This document shows positions 8,185 through 15,841 of a DNA stretch of 64,000 nt, one piece after another (positions within the stretch are counted from its first letter, which is position 1; every line of letters starts with the position of its first letter). Source of the stretch: Polynucleobacter sp. 71A-WALBACH (GTDB lineage Bacteria > Pseudomonadota > Gammaproteobacteria > Burkholderiales > Burkholderiaceae). The notes under the pieces are model-generated. The model was given only the letters and a program-made list of their open reading frames with translations, was not told the DNA's origin and searched no databases. The position numbers and the translations under genes are program-made. Where the stretch lies: the NCBI RefSeq assembly GCF_018882365.1, contig NZ_JACVOP010000001.1, forward strand, positions 1,301,341-1,365,340, in the 5' to 3' direction.

Positions 8185-9399
8185 TCAGGGATTAAAGGCG
8201 CCACCATCTTCAAGGGTCTTGAGTTCATCACCGCTAATCCCGAGCTCCTTGAGTAGCTCATGGGTATGCTCCCCAAGTAGTGGGGGGTGCCTCAAGACTT
8301 GTTGTGGTGTGCCCATCATCTTGACTGCAAATCCAATATTGGGAACCTTACCTTCAATTGGATGATCAATCTCCATACGCATTTTGCGATGCTTGCCATG
8401 CTCGCTATCAAATGCTTCAGGATAGGTATTGATCGGTCCGGCTGGAATTCCAGTTGCCAAAAGAAGTTCAACCCATTCCTCGCTAGTTTTGGTGATGAAG
8501 GTCTTTTCAAGCTCGCTTGCCAGAATTAAACGATTGGCTAAGCGTAGCGGATTAGTTCTAAAAAGAGGATCCTCAAATAATTCTGGGCGACCAATCGTGT
8601 CGCAAAGTAATTTCCAAAGCTTTTGATTGGTAGCGCCCATCACAAAGTAGTCATCAGAGGCTTTCATAGCCTGATAGGGCGCACTCATGTGATTGGCTGT
8701 GCCCAGCTTATAGGGTTCAACGCCTGTGCCCCAGTATTGCGCTGTATCCCAGATGGAGAATGCCAATGCAGAGTCAAATAGAGAGGCGTCGATAAATTGA
8801 CCCTCGCCGGATTTAGTTTTACCAATATAGGCGGACAAAATTCCATAGACTGCAAAGAGGGCGCAACCAATATCTGCTACTGGAACACCAGCTTTTACGG
8901 GAGGACCATCTGGGTAGCCCGTCACACTCATAACCCCTGACATTGCTTGCGCCATCAGATCAAAGCCGGGCCGATCTGCCCATGGCCCTGTTTGCCCAAA
9001 GCCGGAGATGCTGGCGTACACCAAGCCTGGATTGATATTCTTTAGTGACGGGTAATCAATGCCCAGTTTTTTCATCACACCAGGACGATAGTTCTCGACC
9101 AAGATATCTGCAGTTTTAATAAGCTTAAAGAATACTTTTTTACCAGCATCAGTTTTGAGATTGAGCGTCACGCTCCGCTTGTTGCGATTCATATTCAGAA
9201 AGCCCATGCTGTCTGAACCTTTCATCTTGAAACCCATCGCGCCACGAGTTTGATCCCCGGTGCCGGGCGGCTCTATTTTGATGACGTCTGCACCGAGGTC
9301 GGCGAGCAACATGCAGCAGTAGGGTCCGGCCATTACTTGACTCACGTCAAGAACTCGGACGCCAGCCAAGGGTAAAGGCTTGCTGATAGGTGTTTTCAT
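8185..9399 (-). CDS. Class III CoA-transferase (CaiB/BaiF family)
   Basis: 404 residues from the ATG at 9399; the adjacent ATG at 9402 is equally possible, and a longer frame from 9465 would overlap the divergent gene. The N-terminus LAGVRVLDVSQVMAGPYC and the GADVIKIEPPGTGD and NRNKRSVTLNL segments are typical of family III formyl-CoA-transferase-like enzymes. The Asp in FDLMAQAMSG, the usual catalytic aspartate region, is present. The family moves CoA between carboxylic acids by way of an aspartyl-CoA anhydride. It is divergent from a Bug solute-binding protein gene, with an enoyl-CoA hydratase gene beyond that, which suggests uptake and CoA activation of an organic acid (inference). Confidence 0.88.
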   Translation of the reverse strand: MKTPISKPLPLAGVRVLDVSQVMAGPYCCMLLADLGADVIKIEPPGTGDQTRGAMGFKMKGSDSMGFLNMNRNKRSVTLNLKTDAGKKVFFKLIKTADILVENYRPGVMKKLGIDYPSLKNINPGLVYASISGFGQTGPWADRPGFDLMAQAMSGVMSVTGYPDGPPVKAGVPVADIGCALFAVYGILSAYIGKTKSGEGQFIDASLFDSALAFSIWDTAQYWGTGVEPYKLGTANHMSAPYQAMKASDDYFVMGATNQKLWKLLCDTIGRPELFEDPLFRTNPLRLANRLILASELEKTFITKTSEEWVELLLATGIPAGPINTYPEAFDSEHGKHRKMRMEIDHPIEGKVPNIGFAVKMMGTPQQVLRHPPLLGEHTHELLKELGISGDELKTLEDGGAFNP

Positions 9400-9480
9400 C
9401 ATTGTCTCAATTGTTTTTATATGTTTATATTGCAATGCTAATTGATAGCCCTGAATATAAAACAAATAAATGGAGACTGT

Positions 9481-10479
9481 ATGATCAATAAATCCCCTCG
9501 GCGGATTTTGAGTGGCCTTGCTTTCTTGGTGCTAGGCATCTGTGGCGCATTGCCATTCTCTGTTAGCGCTCAAACAAATTACCCAACTAAACCCATTCGT
9601 TTAATCGTTGGATTTGCTCCTGGTGGCGGAACCGATATTGTTGCTCGCGCCATTGCTCCCAAGATGGGTGAAATTCTGGGGCAAAGCGTCATCGTTGAAA
9701 ATAAGTCTGGTGCAGCGGGGACAATTGCAGCAGATCAGGTAGCGAAATCCAATCCAGATGGATATACCTTACTGGTTGGTCACTCTAATTCCAACGCCAT
9801 TGCACCATATGTATTGCAGAGTGTTCCATACAATCCGGCTACCGATTTCACACCGATTACTTATTTGGGCTATGTTCCCAATGTATTGGTTGTGAAGGCT
9901 TCTTTGCCAGTCAATTCTGTGGCGCAATTGATTGCCTTGGCTAAATCGAACCCAGGTCAAATGACTTACGGATCATCTGGAATCGGCAGCACTCAACATC
10001 TGGCAGGCGCTTTGTTTGCCAAGATTGCAGGTATCCAGTTAAACCACGTTCCTTATAAAGGTAGTGGCCAAGCCATTATCGACTTGCTTGGTGGCCAAAT
10101 TACTATGAACTTCGATACCTTGCCACCAAATCTCCAGCAGATTAAAGAGGGCAGCTTGAAGGCCTTGGCTATCTCAACCCCGAAACGACTTTCTATCTTG
10201 CCGAATGTGCCTACCTTTAGTGAGGTCGGCATCAATGGATTTGATGTCACTAATTGGTACTCCGTGATGGGGTCTAAAGCGATGGATCCTGCGGTAGTAA
10301 ACAAGATTGATCAGGCGGTGAGAGCGGCAATGAATGATCCTCAGATTAAGAAAACATTAGATGCTCAGGGTCTACAACCAGAGGGTCCAGCTACGCCTGC
10401 TGCTTTCAGCTTGTTCTTGGCAGGTGAGTTAGCGAAATATCAGCGCCTAGTAAAGAGTCTCAATATCAAAGCTGAATAA
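9481..10479 (+). CDS. Bug-family tripartite tricarboxylate transporter substrate-binding protein
   Basis: 332 residues from the ATG at 9481, preceded by GGAGA at 6 bases; earlier in-frame starts lack a binding site. The signal peptide ends near VSAQT (about residue 30). It has the family markers YPTKPIRLIVGFAPGGGTD, the GAAGTIAADQVAKSNPDGYTL segment and the HVPYKGSGQA segment. Bug proteins bind carboxylates, amino acids or aromatic acids in the periplasm, usually for a TctA/TctB membrane pair. No membrane genes are adjacent, which is common for the many orphan Bug proteins in Burkholderiales. It is divergent from the CoA-transferase with 81 bases between starts, so the two may share a control region. 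Confidence 0.88.
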   Translation: MINKSPRRILSGLAFLVLGICGALPFSVSAQTNYPTKPIRLIVGFAPGGGTDIVARAIAPKMGEILGQSVIVENKSGAAGTIAADQVAKSNPDGYTLLVGHSNSNAIAPYVLQSVPYNPATDFTPITYLGYVPNVLVVKASLPVNSVAQLIALAKSNPGQMTYGSSGIGSTQHLAGALFAKIAGIQLNHVPYKGSGQAIIDLLGGQITMNFDTLPPNLQQIKEGSLKALAISTPKRLSILPNVPTFSEVGINGFDVTNWYSVMGSKAMDPAVVNKIDQAVRAAMNDPQIKKTLDAQGLQPEGPATPAAFSLFLAGELAKYQRLVKSLNIKAE

Positions 10480-10484
10480 TTCGA

Positions 10485-10515
10485 TTGCCTGCAATTGATC
10501 CAACTGCGCTATAGT
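10485..10515 (+). promoter_or_regulatory. Candidate promoter before the enoyl-CoA hydratase gene
   Basis: TTGCCT (10485-10490), a 19-base spacer and TATAGT (10510-10515). Transcription would start near 10522, exactly where the 11-base-pair hairpin at 10523-10550 begins. Confidence 0.35.
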
Positions 10516-10522
10516 ATTTAAC

Positions 10523-10556
10523 AACCCTCTCTCTTGAATGAGGGGGGGTTTATTTT
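10523..10556 (+). terminator. Hairpin: terminator of the Bug gene or 5' stem of the next mRNA
   Basis: AACCCTCTCTC (10523-10533) pairs with GAGGGGGGGTT (10540-10550), an 11-base-pair stem with two G-T pairs and a 6-base loop, followed by TATTTTA. This has terminator shape. However, the G-run of its 3' arm is also the only Shine-Dalgarno-like sequence for the ATG at 10557. The hairpin could therefore both end the upstream transcript and gate translation of the downstream gene. Confidence 0.6.
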
Positions 10557-11369
10557 ATGACCACAGCCAAAGATACAAAAGATACTAATTCAGACCGTAT
10601 TGCTGAAGTTCGCCTAGAGCTTCGCAATAACATTGCTTATATTAGCTTTGATCATGTTGCCGCTCGTAATGCAATGACCGTCGGGATGTATCAGAGCCTG
10701 CAATCGATTTGTGAAAATTTAGCCAAGAACTCGACAGCACGAGTCGCTATTTTGCGAGGCGTTGGTGGCAAATCTTTTGTCTCTGGCAGTGATATCGCTC
10801 AGTTCTCCAGCTTTAGCTCGGGCGAGGATGGGATTTTGTACGAACAAGGTATCGATCAATACCTGACTCCTCTGGCGACATTGCCCATTCCGACGATTGC
10901 TGTGATTGATGGCATGGCAGTTGGCGGAGGCCTTGCGATCGCTAGTTGCTGTGATTTCAGAATCTCCACGCCAGAAGCTCGCTTTGGAGTGCCTATTGCC
11001 AAGACATTGGGCAATTGTTTGTCTGCCGCTAATGTCGCCTGGCTCTTGGCGCATCTCGGAGTGAGTATTGTGAAGCGCATGCTGCTATTGGCCGAGCTTG
11101 TTACTGCACAAGAGCTACTCAATCAGGGTTACCTCTTGGCAACTTATCCTGCTGAGGCGCTAGAGTATGAGGCAAATCAGTTGGCGGACCGTTTAATGCA
11201 GTTAGCGCCCATTACACAGAAATCCAGCAAACAAACCCTTGCGAGATTGATTAAAAATAACTTACCTGATTGCAATGATCTCATTCGGGAGTGCTATGGC
11301 AGTGAGGACTTTAAGAATGGGGTTGCTGCATTTCTGGATGGGAGGCCACCCATCTGGACTGGTAAGTAA
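10557..11369 (+). CDS. Enoyl-CoA hydratase/isomerase family protein (crotonase fold)
   Basis: 270 residues. The crotonase core is visible: ARNAMTVGMYQSL, the oxyanion-hole segment GKSFVSGSDIAQF, the second loop AVGGGLAIASCCDFRIS and ARFGVPIAKTLGNCLSA. The acidic residues that act as catalytic base and acid in hydratases are not obvious at the usual places, so isomerase, hydrolase or another crotonase chemistry is possible. The next in-frame ATG is 39 codons further and would cut into the fold, so the ATG at 10557 is used. It is preceded by a G-rich hairpin arm rather than a normal site. Neighbouring CoA-transferase and Bug genes suggest catabolism of an imported acid. Confidence 0.85.
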   Translation: MTTAKDTKDTNSDRIAEVRLELRNNIAYISFDHVAARNAMTVGMYQSLQSICENLAKNSTARVAILRGVGGKSFVSGSDIAQFSSFSSGEDGILYEQGIDQYLTPLATLPIPTIAVIDGMAVGGGLAIASCCDFRISTPEARFGVPIAKTLGNCLSAANVAWLLAHLGVSIVKRMLLLAELVTAQELLNQGYLLATYPAEALEYEANQLADRLMQLAPITQKSSKQTLARLIKNNLPDCNDLIRECYGSEDFKNGVAAFLDGRPPIWTGK

Positions 11370-11399
11370 TCAGAATTTCTGAGTCTTACTTTCTGAGCC

Positions 11400-12647
11400 T
11401 TACAAAAACAGCTCTTGTAAATTATTGAGATAGCGCAAACCTTGTTCAGTAGCTTTTAGCTTGCTCGGGTTTAGATCGAGTAAACCTTTTTTACTAGCCT
11501 CATCCAATCCTTTGGATACCACATTGAGTGGCAACCCAGTGCGCTCGCTAAAGGTAATGGTGTCGACACCATCGGTCAGGCGCAATGTATTGAGCATGAA
11601 CTCAAAAGGAAGATCTTTAGCGGGAATTTCTCGTGCCTCAATCAAAGCATTGCCCTGAGTCTCCATTGCCTGCATATAGGTTTCTGGATGACGTTCTCGC
11701 ACTTGACGCGTAATTTTGTCTGGGAAAGAGACCTTGCCATGCGCTCCTGCACCAATACCAATGTAATCTCCAAAACGCCAGTAATTCAAGTTGTGTTTGC
11801 ACTCCTGATCTTTCTGGGCGTAGGCAGACACTTCGTAACGACGATAACCTGCCGCTTCTAGCAGTGCTAAGTTTTGCTCAAAGATCGCATCAATTTCATC
11901 CTCGCTGGGGAGCTTAGGCGGAAAGGTGGCAAAGTAAGTATTGGGCTCAAGGGTGAGGTTGTAGAAGGATAGGTGTGGCGTCTTGAAGGAAAGGGCGGTT
12001 TCAATATCGGCCTTCGCAGCTTCTAGAGTTTGGTTCGGTAAGCCAAACATTAAATCGAGATTGACTGACTTGAAATGCTGTAGCGCAATTGCAATAGCAC
12101 GCTTGGCTTCGTCACCGTTGTGGATGCGCCCCAAAGCTTTAAGTTGTTCATCCTGAAAGCTCTGAATGCCCAAGGAGACGCGATTGATTCCTGCTTTAGC
12201 AAAGCCCGCAAACTTTTCCGCCTCAACCGAGCCAGGATTTGCCTCCATGGTGATTTCGCAGTCAGGCTCTAAGTTCACACGTGCCCGAATTGCTGAGAGC
12301 AATTCAGTCATACCATTGGCTGATAGCAAGCTGGGTGTGCCGCCGCCAATAAAAATACTGTGCACCTGACGACCCCAAATACGGGGTAGCTCTGTCTCTA
12401 GATCGGCAATGAGCGCTTTGATATAGCGTGACTCATCAAAGCCTTGCCCAGTTGAATTCTTGTCAGCATCTTTGACTTGATGAGAATTAAAGTCGCAATA
12501 AGGGCACTTCTTTTCACACCATGGAAAATGAATGTACAAAGACAGTGGGGGCAGAGCGGTGAGTTTTGGCGTAGTTGCCAAAACAGGCTTAAGCGGATTT
12601 TGCACGGTGCTGAAGTTGTGCGATGAGTTCGCGTAATGCTTGGCCAC
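11400..12647 (-). CDS. hemW: HemW-type radical SAM haem chaperone
   Basis: Up to 415 residues. A radical SAM cluster motif CEKKCPYCDF (CxxxCxxC followed by Phe rather than the Cys found in HemN) supports HemW, a haem-binding protein that delivers haem, rather than coproporphyrinogen oxidase. IFIGGGTPSLL, EANPGS, RVSLGIQSF and the C-terminal HemN-like domain are present. The start is uncertain: the longest frame uses a GTG at 12647, inside rdgB, with no clear ribosome site. A GTG 42 bases downstream would also retain the whole fold. It overlaps the end of rdgB and so is probably translated from the same mRNA as rph and rdgB. Confidence 0.9.
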   Translation of the reverse strand: MAKHYANSSHNFSTVQNPLKPVLATTPKLTALPPLSLYIHFPWCEKKCPYCDFNSHQVKDADKNSTGQGFDESRYIKALIADLETELPRIWGRQVHSIFIGGGTPSLLSANGMTELLSAIRARVNLEPDCEITMEANPGSVEAEKFAGFAKAGINRVSLGIQSFQDEQLKALGRIHNGDEAKRAIAIALQHFKSVNLDLMFGLPNQTLEAAKADIETALSFKTPHLSFYNLTLEPNTYFATFPPKLPSEDEIDAIFEQNLALLEAAGYRRYEVSAYAQKDQECKHNLNYWRFGDYIGIGAGAHGKVSFPDKITRQVRERHPETYMQAMETQGNALIEAREIPAKDLPFEFMLNTLRLTDGVDTITFSERTGLPLNVVSKGLDEASKKGLLDLNPSKLKATEQGLRYLNNLQELFL

Positions 12648-13194
12648 GATGGCTGATGAGATTTTTCTCAGATGGCTCTAGTTGAGCGGCAGTGCTACCA
12701 AGCCCTGGTAGAAGAAAGTGCGGGTCATAACCAAAGCCATATTCCCCTCTAGCATCATCAATGATTTGGCCATACCAACGGGTCTGGACAATCAAGGGCT
12801 CTGGATCATTGGCGCTATTGACCATGACGAGCGCGCAGACGTAATGTGCCCCACGATTAACTTCCCCTTGGAGTGCTGCAATCAACTTTTGATTGTTAGC
12901 TGCATTGTCCCCATCAGCGCCAGCATAGCGAGCTGAGTAAACACCTGGAGCGCCATCCAATGCGTGTGCGCAAATTCCTGAATCATCTGCAAGGGCGGGT
13001 AATCCGCTTGCAGCGCTAGCATGACGTGCTTTGGCTAGGGCGTTCTCAACAAAAGTATGGTGCGGCTCTTCTGCCGCAGGAATACCCAGCTCACCTTGCG
13101 GGATGATTTGAAAATGGAAAGGCGCCAAGAGTTCCTGAAACTCGCGAACTTTGCCCGCATTATTCGAGGCGAGAACCAGCTTTTGCACAATCAC
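12589..13194 (-). CDS. rdgB: RdgB/HAM1 dITP/XTP pyrophosphatase
   Basis: 201 residues. The substrate loop LASNNAGKVREFQELL opens the protein, followed by ADDSGICAHALDGAPGVYSARYAG and GYDPHFLLP, all signatures of the Ham1 family. The enzyme hydrolyses non-canonical purine triphosphates (dITP, XTP) to monophosphates and pyrophosphate, keeping them out of DNA. It starts 4 bases after rph ends and overlaps hemW, making a rph-rdgB-hemW unit seen in many betaproteobacteria. Confidence 0.95.
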   Translation of the reverse strand: MIVQKLVLASNNAGKVREFQELLAPFHFQIIPQGELGIPAAEEPHHTFVENALAKARHASAASGLPALADDSGICAHALDGAPGVYSARYAGADGDNAANNQKLIAALQGEVNRGAHYVCALVMVNSANDPEPLIVQTRWYGQIIDDARGEYGFGYDPHFLLPGLGSTAAQLEPSEKNLISHRGQALRELIAQLQHRAKSA

Positions 13195-13198
13195 AACC

Positions 13199-13930
13199 TT
13201 ATTTAAATGCTTCTTGTTGCAGCTGAGTTAAATCACGTATGCCTTCTTGCGCAAGATCTAATAGGGCATTTAATTCATCGCGGGAAAAAGTGGCGCCTTC
13301 AGCAGTGCCTTGCACTTCAATCATGCCACCTTTACCTGTCATGACGACATTCATATCGGTATCGCAAGAAGAGTCTTCTGGGTAATCTAAATCGAGTACG
13401 GGCACGCCCTGATAAATACCAACGGAAATCGCGGCAACACTATCGATGATGGGGTCAGCTTTGAGTGCGCCACTTTGAAGAAGCGTATTTACTGCATCGC
13501 GGGCCGCTACATAAGCGCCAGTAATCGATGCTGTTCTAGTTCCGCCATCTGCCTGCAAAACATCGCAATCCAAGTGAATAGTTCTTTCACCCAAAACTTT
13601 TAAATCGAAAACACTGCGCATCGCGCGGCCAATCAAGCGCTGGATCTCCTGCGTACGACCAGACTGTTTACCGCGGGCTGCTTCACGATCGCTACGGGTA
13701 TGAGTAGAGCGTGGGAGCATCCCGTACTCCGCAGTAACCCAACCTTCGCCAGAGCCTTTTTTGTGTGGAGGTACTTTTTCAAGAATGCTGGCTGTGCAGA
13801 GCACTTTGGTGTCGCCGAACGCAATCAGAACAGAACCTTCCGCGTGCTTAGTAAAAGCACGACTGATGCTCACGGGGCGTAACTGCGTCGGAGTGCGGCC
13901 ACTAGGGCGGGTGATGTTGTGCTTAGTCAT
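13199..13930 (-). CDS. rph: Ribonuclease PH
   Basis: 243 residues. [15 protein letters not shown] at the N-terminus, [35 protein letters not shown]-like [12 protein letters not shown] and the phosphate-site region [13 protein letters not shown] show a full-length RNase PH. It is a phosphate-dependent 3'-5' exonuclease that trims tRNA 3' ends. It is the first gene of the rph-rdgB-hemW unit and is divergent from yicC, with only about 33 bases between starts, so the two promoters must overlap. A second RNase PH-fold enzyme (pnp) is present elsewhere in this window. Confidence 0.96.
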   Translation of the reverse strand: MTKHNITRPSGRTPTQLRPVSISRAFTKHAEGSVLIAFGDTKVLCTASILEKVPPHKKGSGEGWVTAEYGMLPRSTHTRSDREAARGKQSGRTQEIQRLIGRAMRSVFDLKVLGERTIHLDCDVLQADGGTRTASITGAYVAARDAVNTLLQSGALKADPIIDSVAAISVGIYQGVPVLDLDYPEDSSCDTDMNVVMTGKGGMIEVQGTAEGATFSRDELNALLDLAQEGIRDLTQLQQEAFK

Positions 13931-13951
13931 GGGGGTTTGGTCCTAAAGATC

Positions 13952-13957
13952 TACAAT
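13952..13957 (+). promoter_or_regulatory. -10 element placed for leaderless yicC
   Basis: TACAAT ends 6 bases before the yicC ATG at 13964. No Shine-Dalgarno sequence lies between them, and no strong -35 is visible, so this is tentative. Confidence 0.35.
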
Positions 13958-13963
13958 GTCCAT

Positions 13964-14905
13964 ATGATATCGAGCATGACTGGTTATGGCAGCGCTTCTC
14001 GCCAAGTCTCCCTAGGAGCTGGCGTTGTGGCTGATCTGCAAGTGGAATGTCGGGCTGTTAATAGCCGCTTTCTGGATTTGGGCTTTCGTCTTCCGGACGA
14101 GTGTCGTGGGGCAGAGCCTGCCTTACGAGAAATGGCTACTCAAAGCCTTTCTCGGGGCAAGGTGGAGTTCCGGGCCGCTTGGAGGGTCAATGCGGGTGCT
14201 GCTGGGGCCGCTAAGGCCAACCCACATGCCTTAGGTGCCCTTAATAAAGATCGCCTAGATGCCCTCTATACCCTTCAGGAGCATGCTCAGGTCGCCTTTC
14301 CTAATGCCGAAGCATTGCGAATCGCTGATATTTTGCGCTGGCCAGGGATTGTTTCCGAACCTAGGGGTGAAGAAGAGGGTTGGATTGCCGCCACGGTGGA
14401 GGCCGGTCGCGCTGCCTTAGCCGAATTAATGGATAGTCGTCATGCGGAAGGTAAGGCCTTGGTAGCAGTTTTAACGAACATCACTACCAAGATGCGTGAG
14501 ATTGTTAAGGTAATTGAACCTAAAGTACCCGTCTACGTTGCCCAGTATCAAGGGAAACTCACTGAGCGTCTGGCTGAGGCATTAGCCGCTCAAGAGCAGG
14601 GAAAAGGTAGTAGCGGGTCTGGCACTGAGTTGATGGAGCGTATTCGTCAAGAGGTCGTGCTCTACGCCGTTCGTATCGATGTGGCAGAAGAATTTGCCCG
14701 CCTTAAGACCCATCTTCAAGCCGTAGATACTGCGCTTGCAGGTAAAGGGCCAGCGGGTAAGCGTTTAGATTTCTTAATGCAAGAGCTAAACCGAGAAGCC
14801 AATACCTTAAGCTCCAAATCAGTTTCAGAAGAATGTACACAAGCCGCTCTAGAGCTCAAGCTCTTAATTGAGCAGATGCGTGAACAGGTGCAAAATTTAG
14901 AGTAA
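13964..14905 (+). CDS. yicC: YicC family endoribonuclease
   Basis: 313 residues from the ATG that gives the family N-terminus MISSMTGYG; an upstream in-frame start at 13919 would add unrelated residues and run into rph. The central NSRFLDLGFRLP and the C-terminal KRLDFLMQELNREANTL segments are diagnostic. YicC-family proteins have been shown to be endoribonucleases linked to small-RNA turnover with PNPase in enterics. It precedes gmk by 21 bases, as in many proteobacteria. The gap before the start has a -10-like TACAAT but no ribosome site. Confidence 0.92.
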   Translation: MISSMTGYGSASRQVSLGAGVVADLQVECRAVNSRFLDLGFRLPDECRGAEPALREMATQSLSRGKVEFRAAWRVNAGAAGAAKANPHALGALNKDRLDALYTLQEHAQVAFPNAEALRIADILRWPGIVSEPRGEEEGWIAATVEAGRAALAELMDSRHAEGKALVAVLTNITTKMREIVKVIEPKVPVYVAQYQGKLTERLAEALAAQEQGKGSSGSGTELMERIRQEVVLYAVRIDVAEEFARLKTHLQAVDTALAGKGPAGKRLDFLMQELNREANTLSSKSVSEECTQAALELKLLIEQMREQVQNLE

Positions 14906-14926
14906 TTGATATTCAAATAAATCATT

Positions 14927-15577
14927 ATGGCCAGCCCTAAAATTAAACCCAATCTCTCTCCTGCCTACCAAGGTAGCATGTTGATGATCGTTGCTCCTTC
15001 AGGCGCTGGTAAGTCATCCTTAGTCAATGCTTTATTGCAGGAAGATCCAGCGCTCAAGCTCTCTCTCTCAACCACAACACGTTCACCTAGACCGGGTGAA
15101 GTGGACGGCAAAGACTACCGCTTTATTACAAGAGAAGCATTTGTAGCTGAACGCGACCAAGATAATTTCCTGGAGCATGCAGAAGTGCACGGTAATTTTT
15201 ACGGCACTTCAAAAGCTTGGATTGAAACCCAGATGAAAACCGGGCGCGATGTGATGCTTGAGATCGACTGGCAGGGAGCTCAGCAGATTCGCCAAATCAT
15301 TCCAGAGGTGCAGTGGATTTTCATCTTCCCACCTTCATTTGAGGCTCTTGAGGAGCGCTTGCGTAAGCGAGGGCAGGATGATGAGGCAACTATTCAGAGA
15401 AGATTGGCTGCAGCGCATTTAGAGCTCCAGCATGCCCATGAGGCGGATTTCATTGTGATCAATGACGATTTTGAGCAGGCTTTAATTGATTTGCGCCATG
15501 TGGTCGCAGCCAGCCGTCTGCGCTCAGGGCCGATTATGGCTCGTAACCCTGCGCTTTTAAGGCGCCTTGGGGTCTAA
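14927..15577 (+). CDS. gmk: Guanylate kinase
   Basis: 216 residues. The P-loop APSGAGKSSLVNALL, the GMP-binding segment TTTRSPRPGEVDGKDYRF, the HGNFYGTSK segment and DVMLEIDWQGAQQIR are all present. It phosphorylates GMP to GDP with ATP. It lies in the conserved yicC-gmk-rpoZ-spoT order, placing nucleotide supply, RNA polymerase omega and (p)ppGpp metabolism together. The N-terminus carries about 15 extra residues before the core fold, with the ATG at 14927 the only convenient start. Confidence 0.96.
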   Translation: MASPKIKPNLSPAYQGSMLMIVAPSGAGKSSLVNALLQEDPALKLSLSTTTRSPRPGEVDGKDYRFITREAFVAERDQDNFLEHAEVHGNFYGTSKAWIETQMKTGRDVMLEIDWQGAQQIRQIIPEVQWIFIFPPSFEALEERLRKRGQDDEATIQRRLAAAHLELQHAHEADFIVINDDFEQALIDLRHVVAASRLRSGPIMARNPALLRRLGV

Positions 15578-15622
15578 TCAGTTATCCTATAGGTATTGAA
15601 GCTAAATTTAAGTGAGTTCAGC

Positions 15623-15826
15623 ATGGCCCGTATTACTGTAGAAGACTGTCTAAAAACTATCCCTAATCGTTTTGAGCTCGTATTGGCTGCGACATATCGC
15701 GCACGTCAATTGGTTCAAGGTCACTCCCCACGTGTTGAGTCCAGAGATAAAGCAACTGTTGTTGCGTTGCGTGAAGTTGCTGCTGGTGTAACTGACCGTG
15801 ACATGTTGACCAAAGTACCTTTGTAA
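15623..15826 (+). CDS. rpoZ: RNA polymerase omega subunit
   Basis: 67 residues starting [19 protein letters not shown], the family N-terminus; an in-frame ATG-like start 27 bases earlier lacks conservation. [11 protein letters not shown] and [13 protein letters not shown] are the conserved helices. Omega helps fold beta' and, with DksA, is part of the (p)ppGpp site on RNA polymerase. That fits the position directly before spoT, 15 bases downstream. Confidence 0.95.
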   Translation: MARITVEDCLKTIPNRFELVLAATYRARQLVQGHSPRVESRDKATVVALREVAAGVTDRDMLTKVPL

Positions 15827-15841
15827 TTCAGGGGTTCCGTT

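Noticed and set aside
11370-11399. Short TCAGAA/TTCTGA repeat between the crotonase and hemW genes as a terminator.
   Set aside because: The stem has one base at its centre and no T-run.
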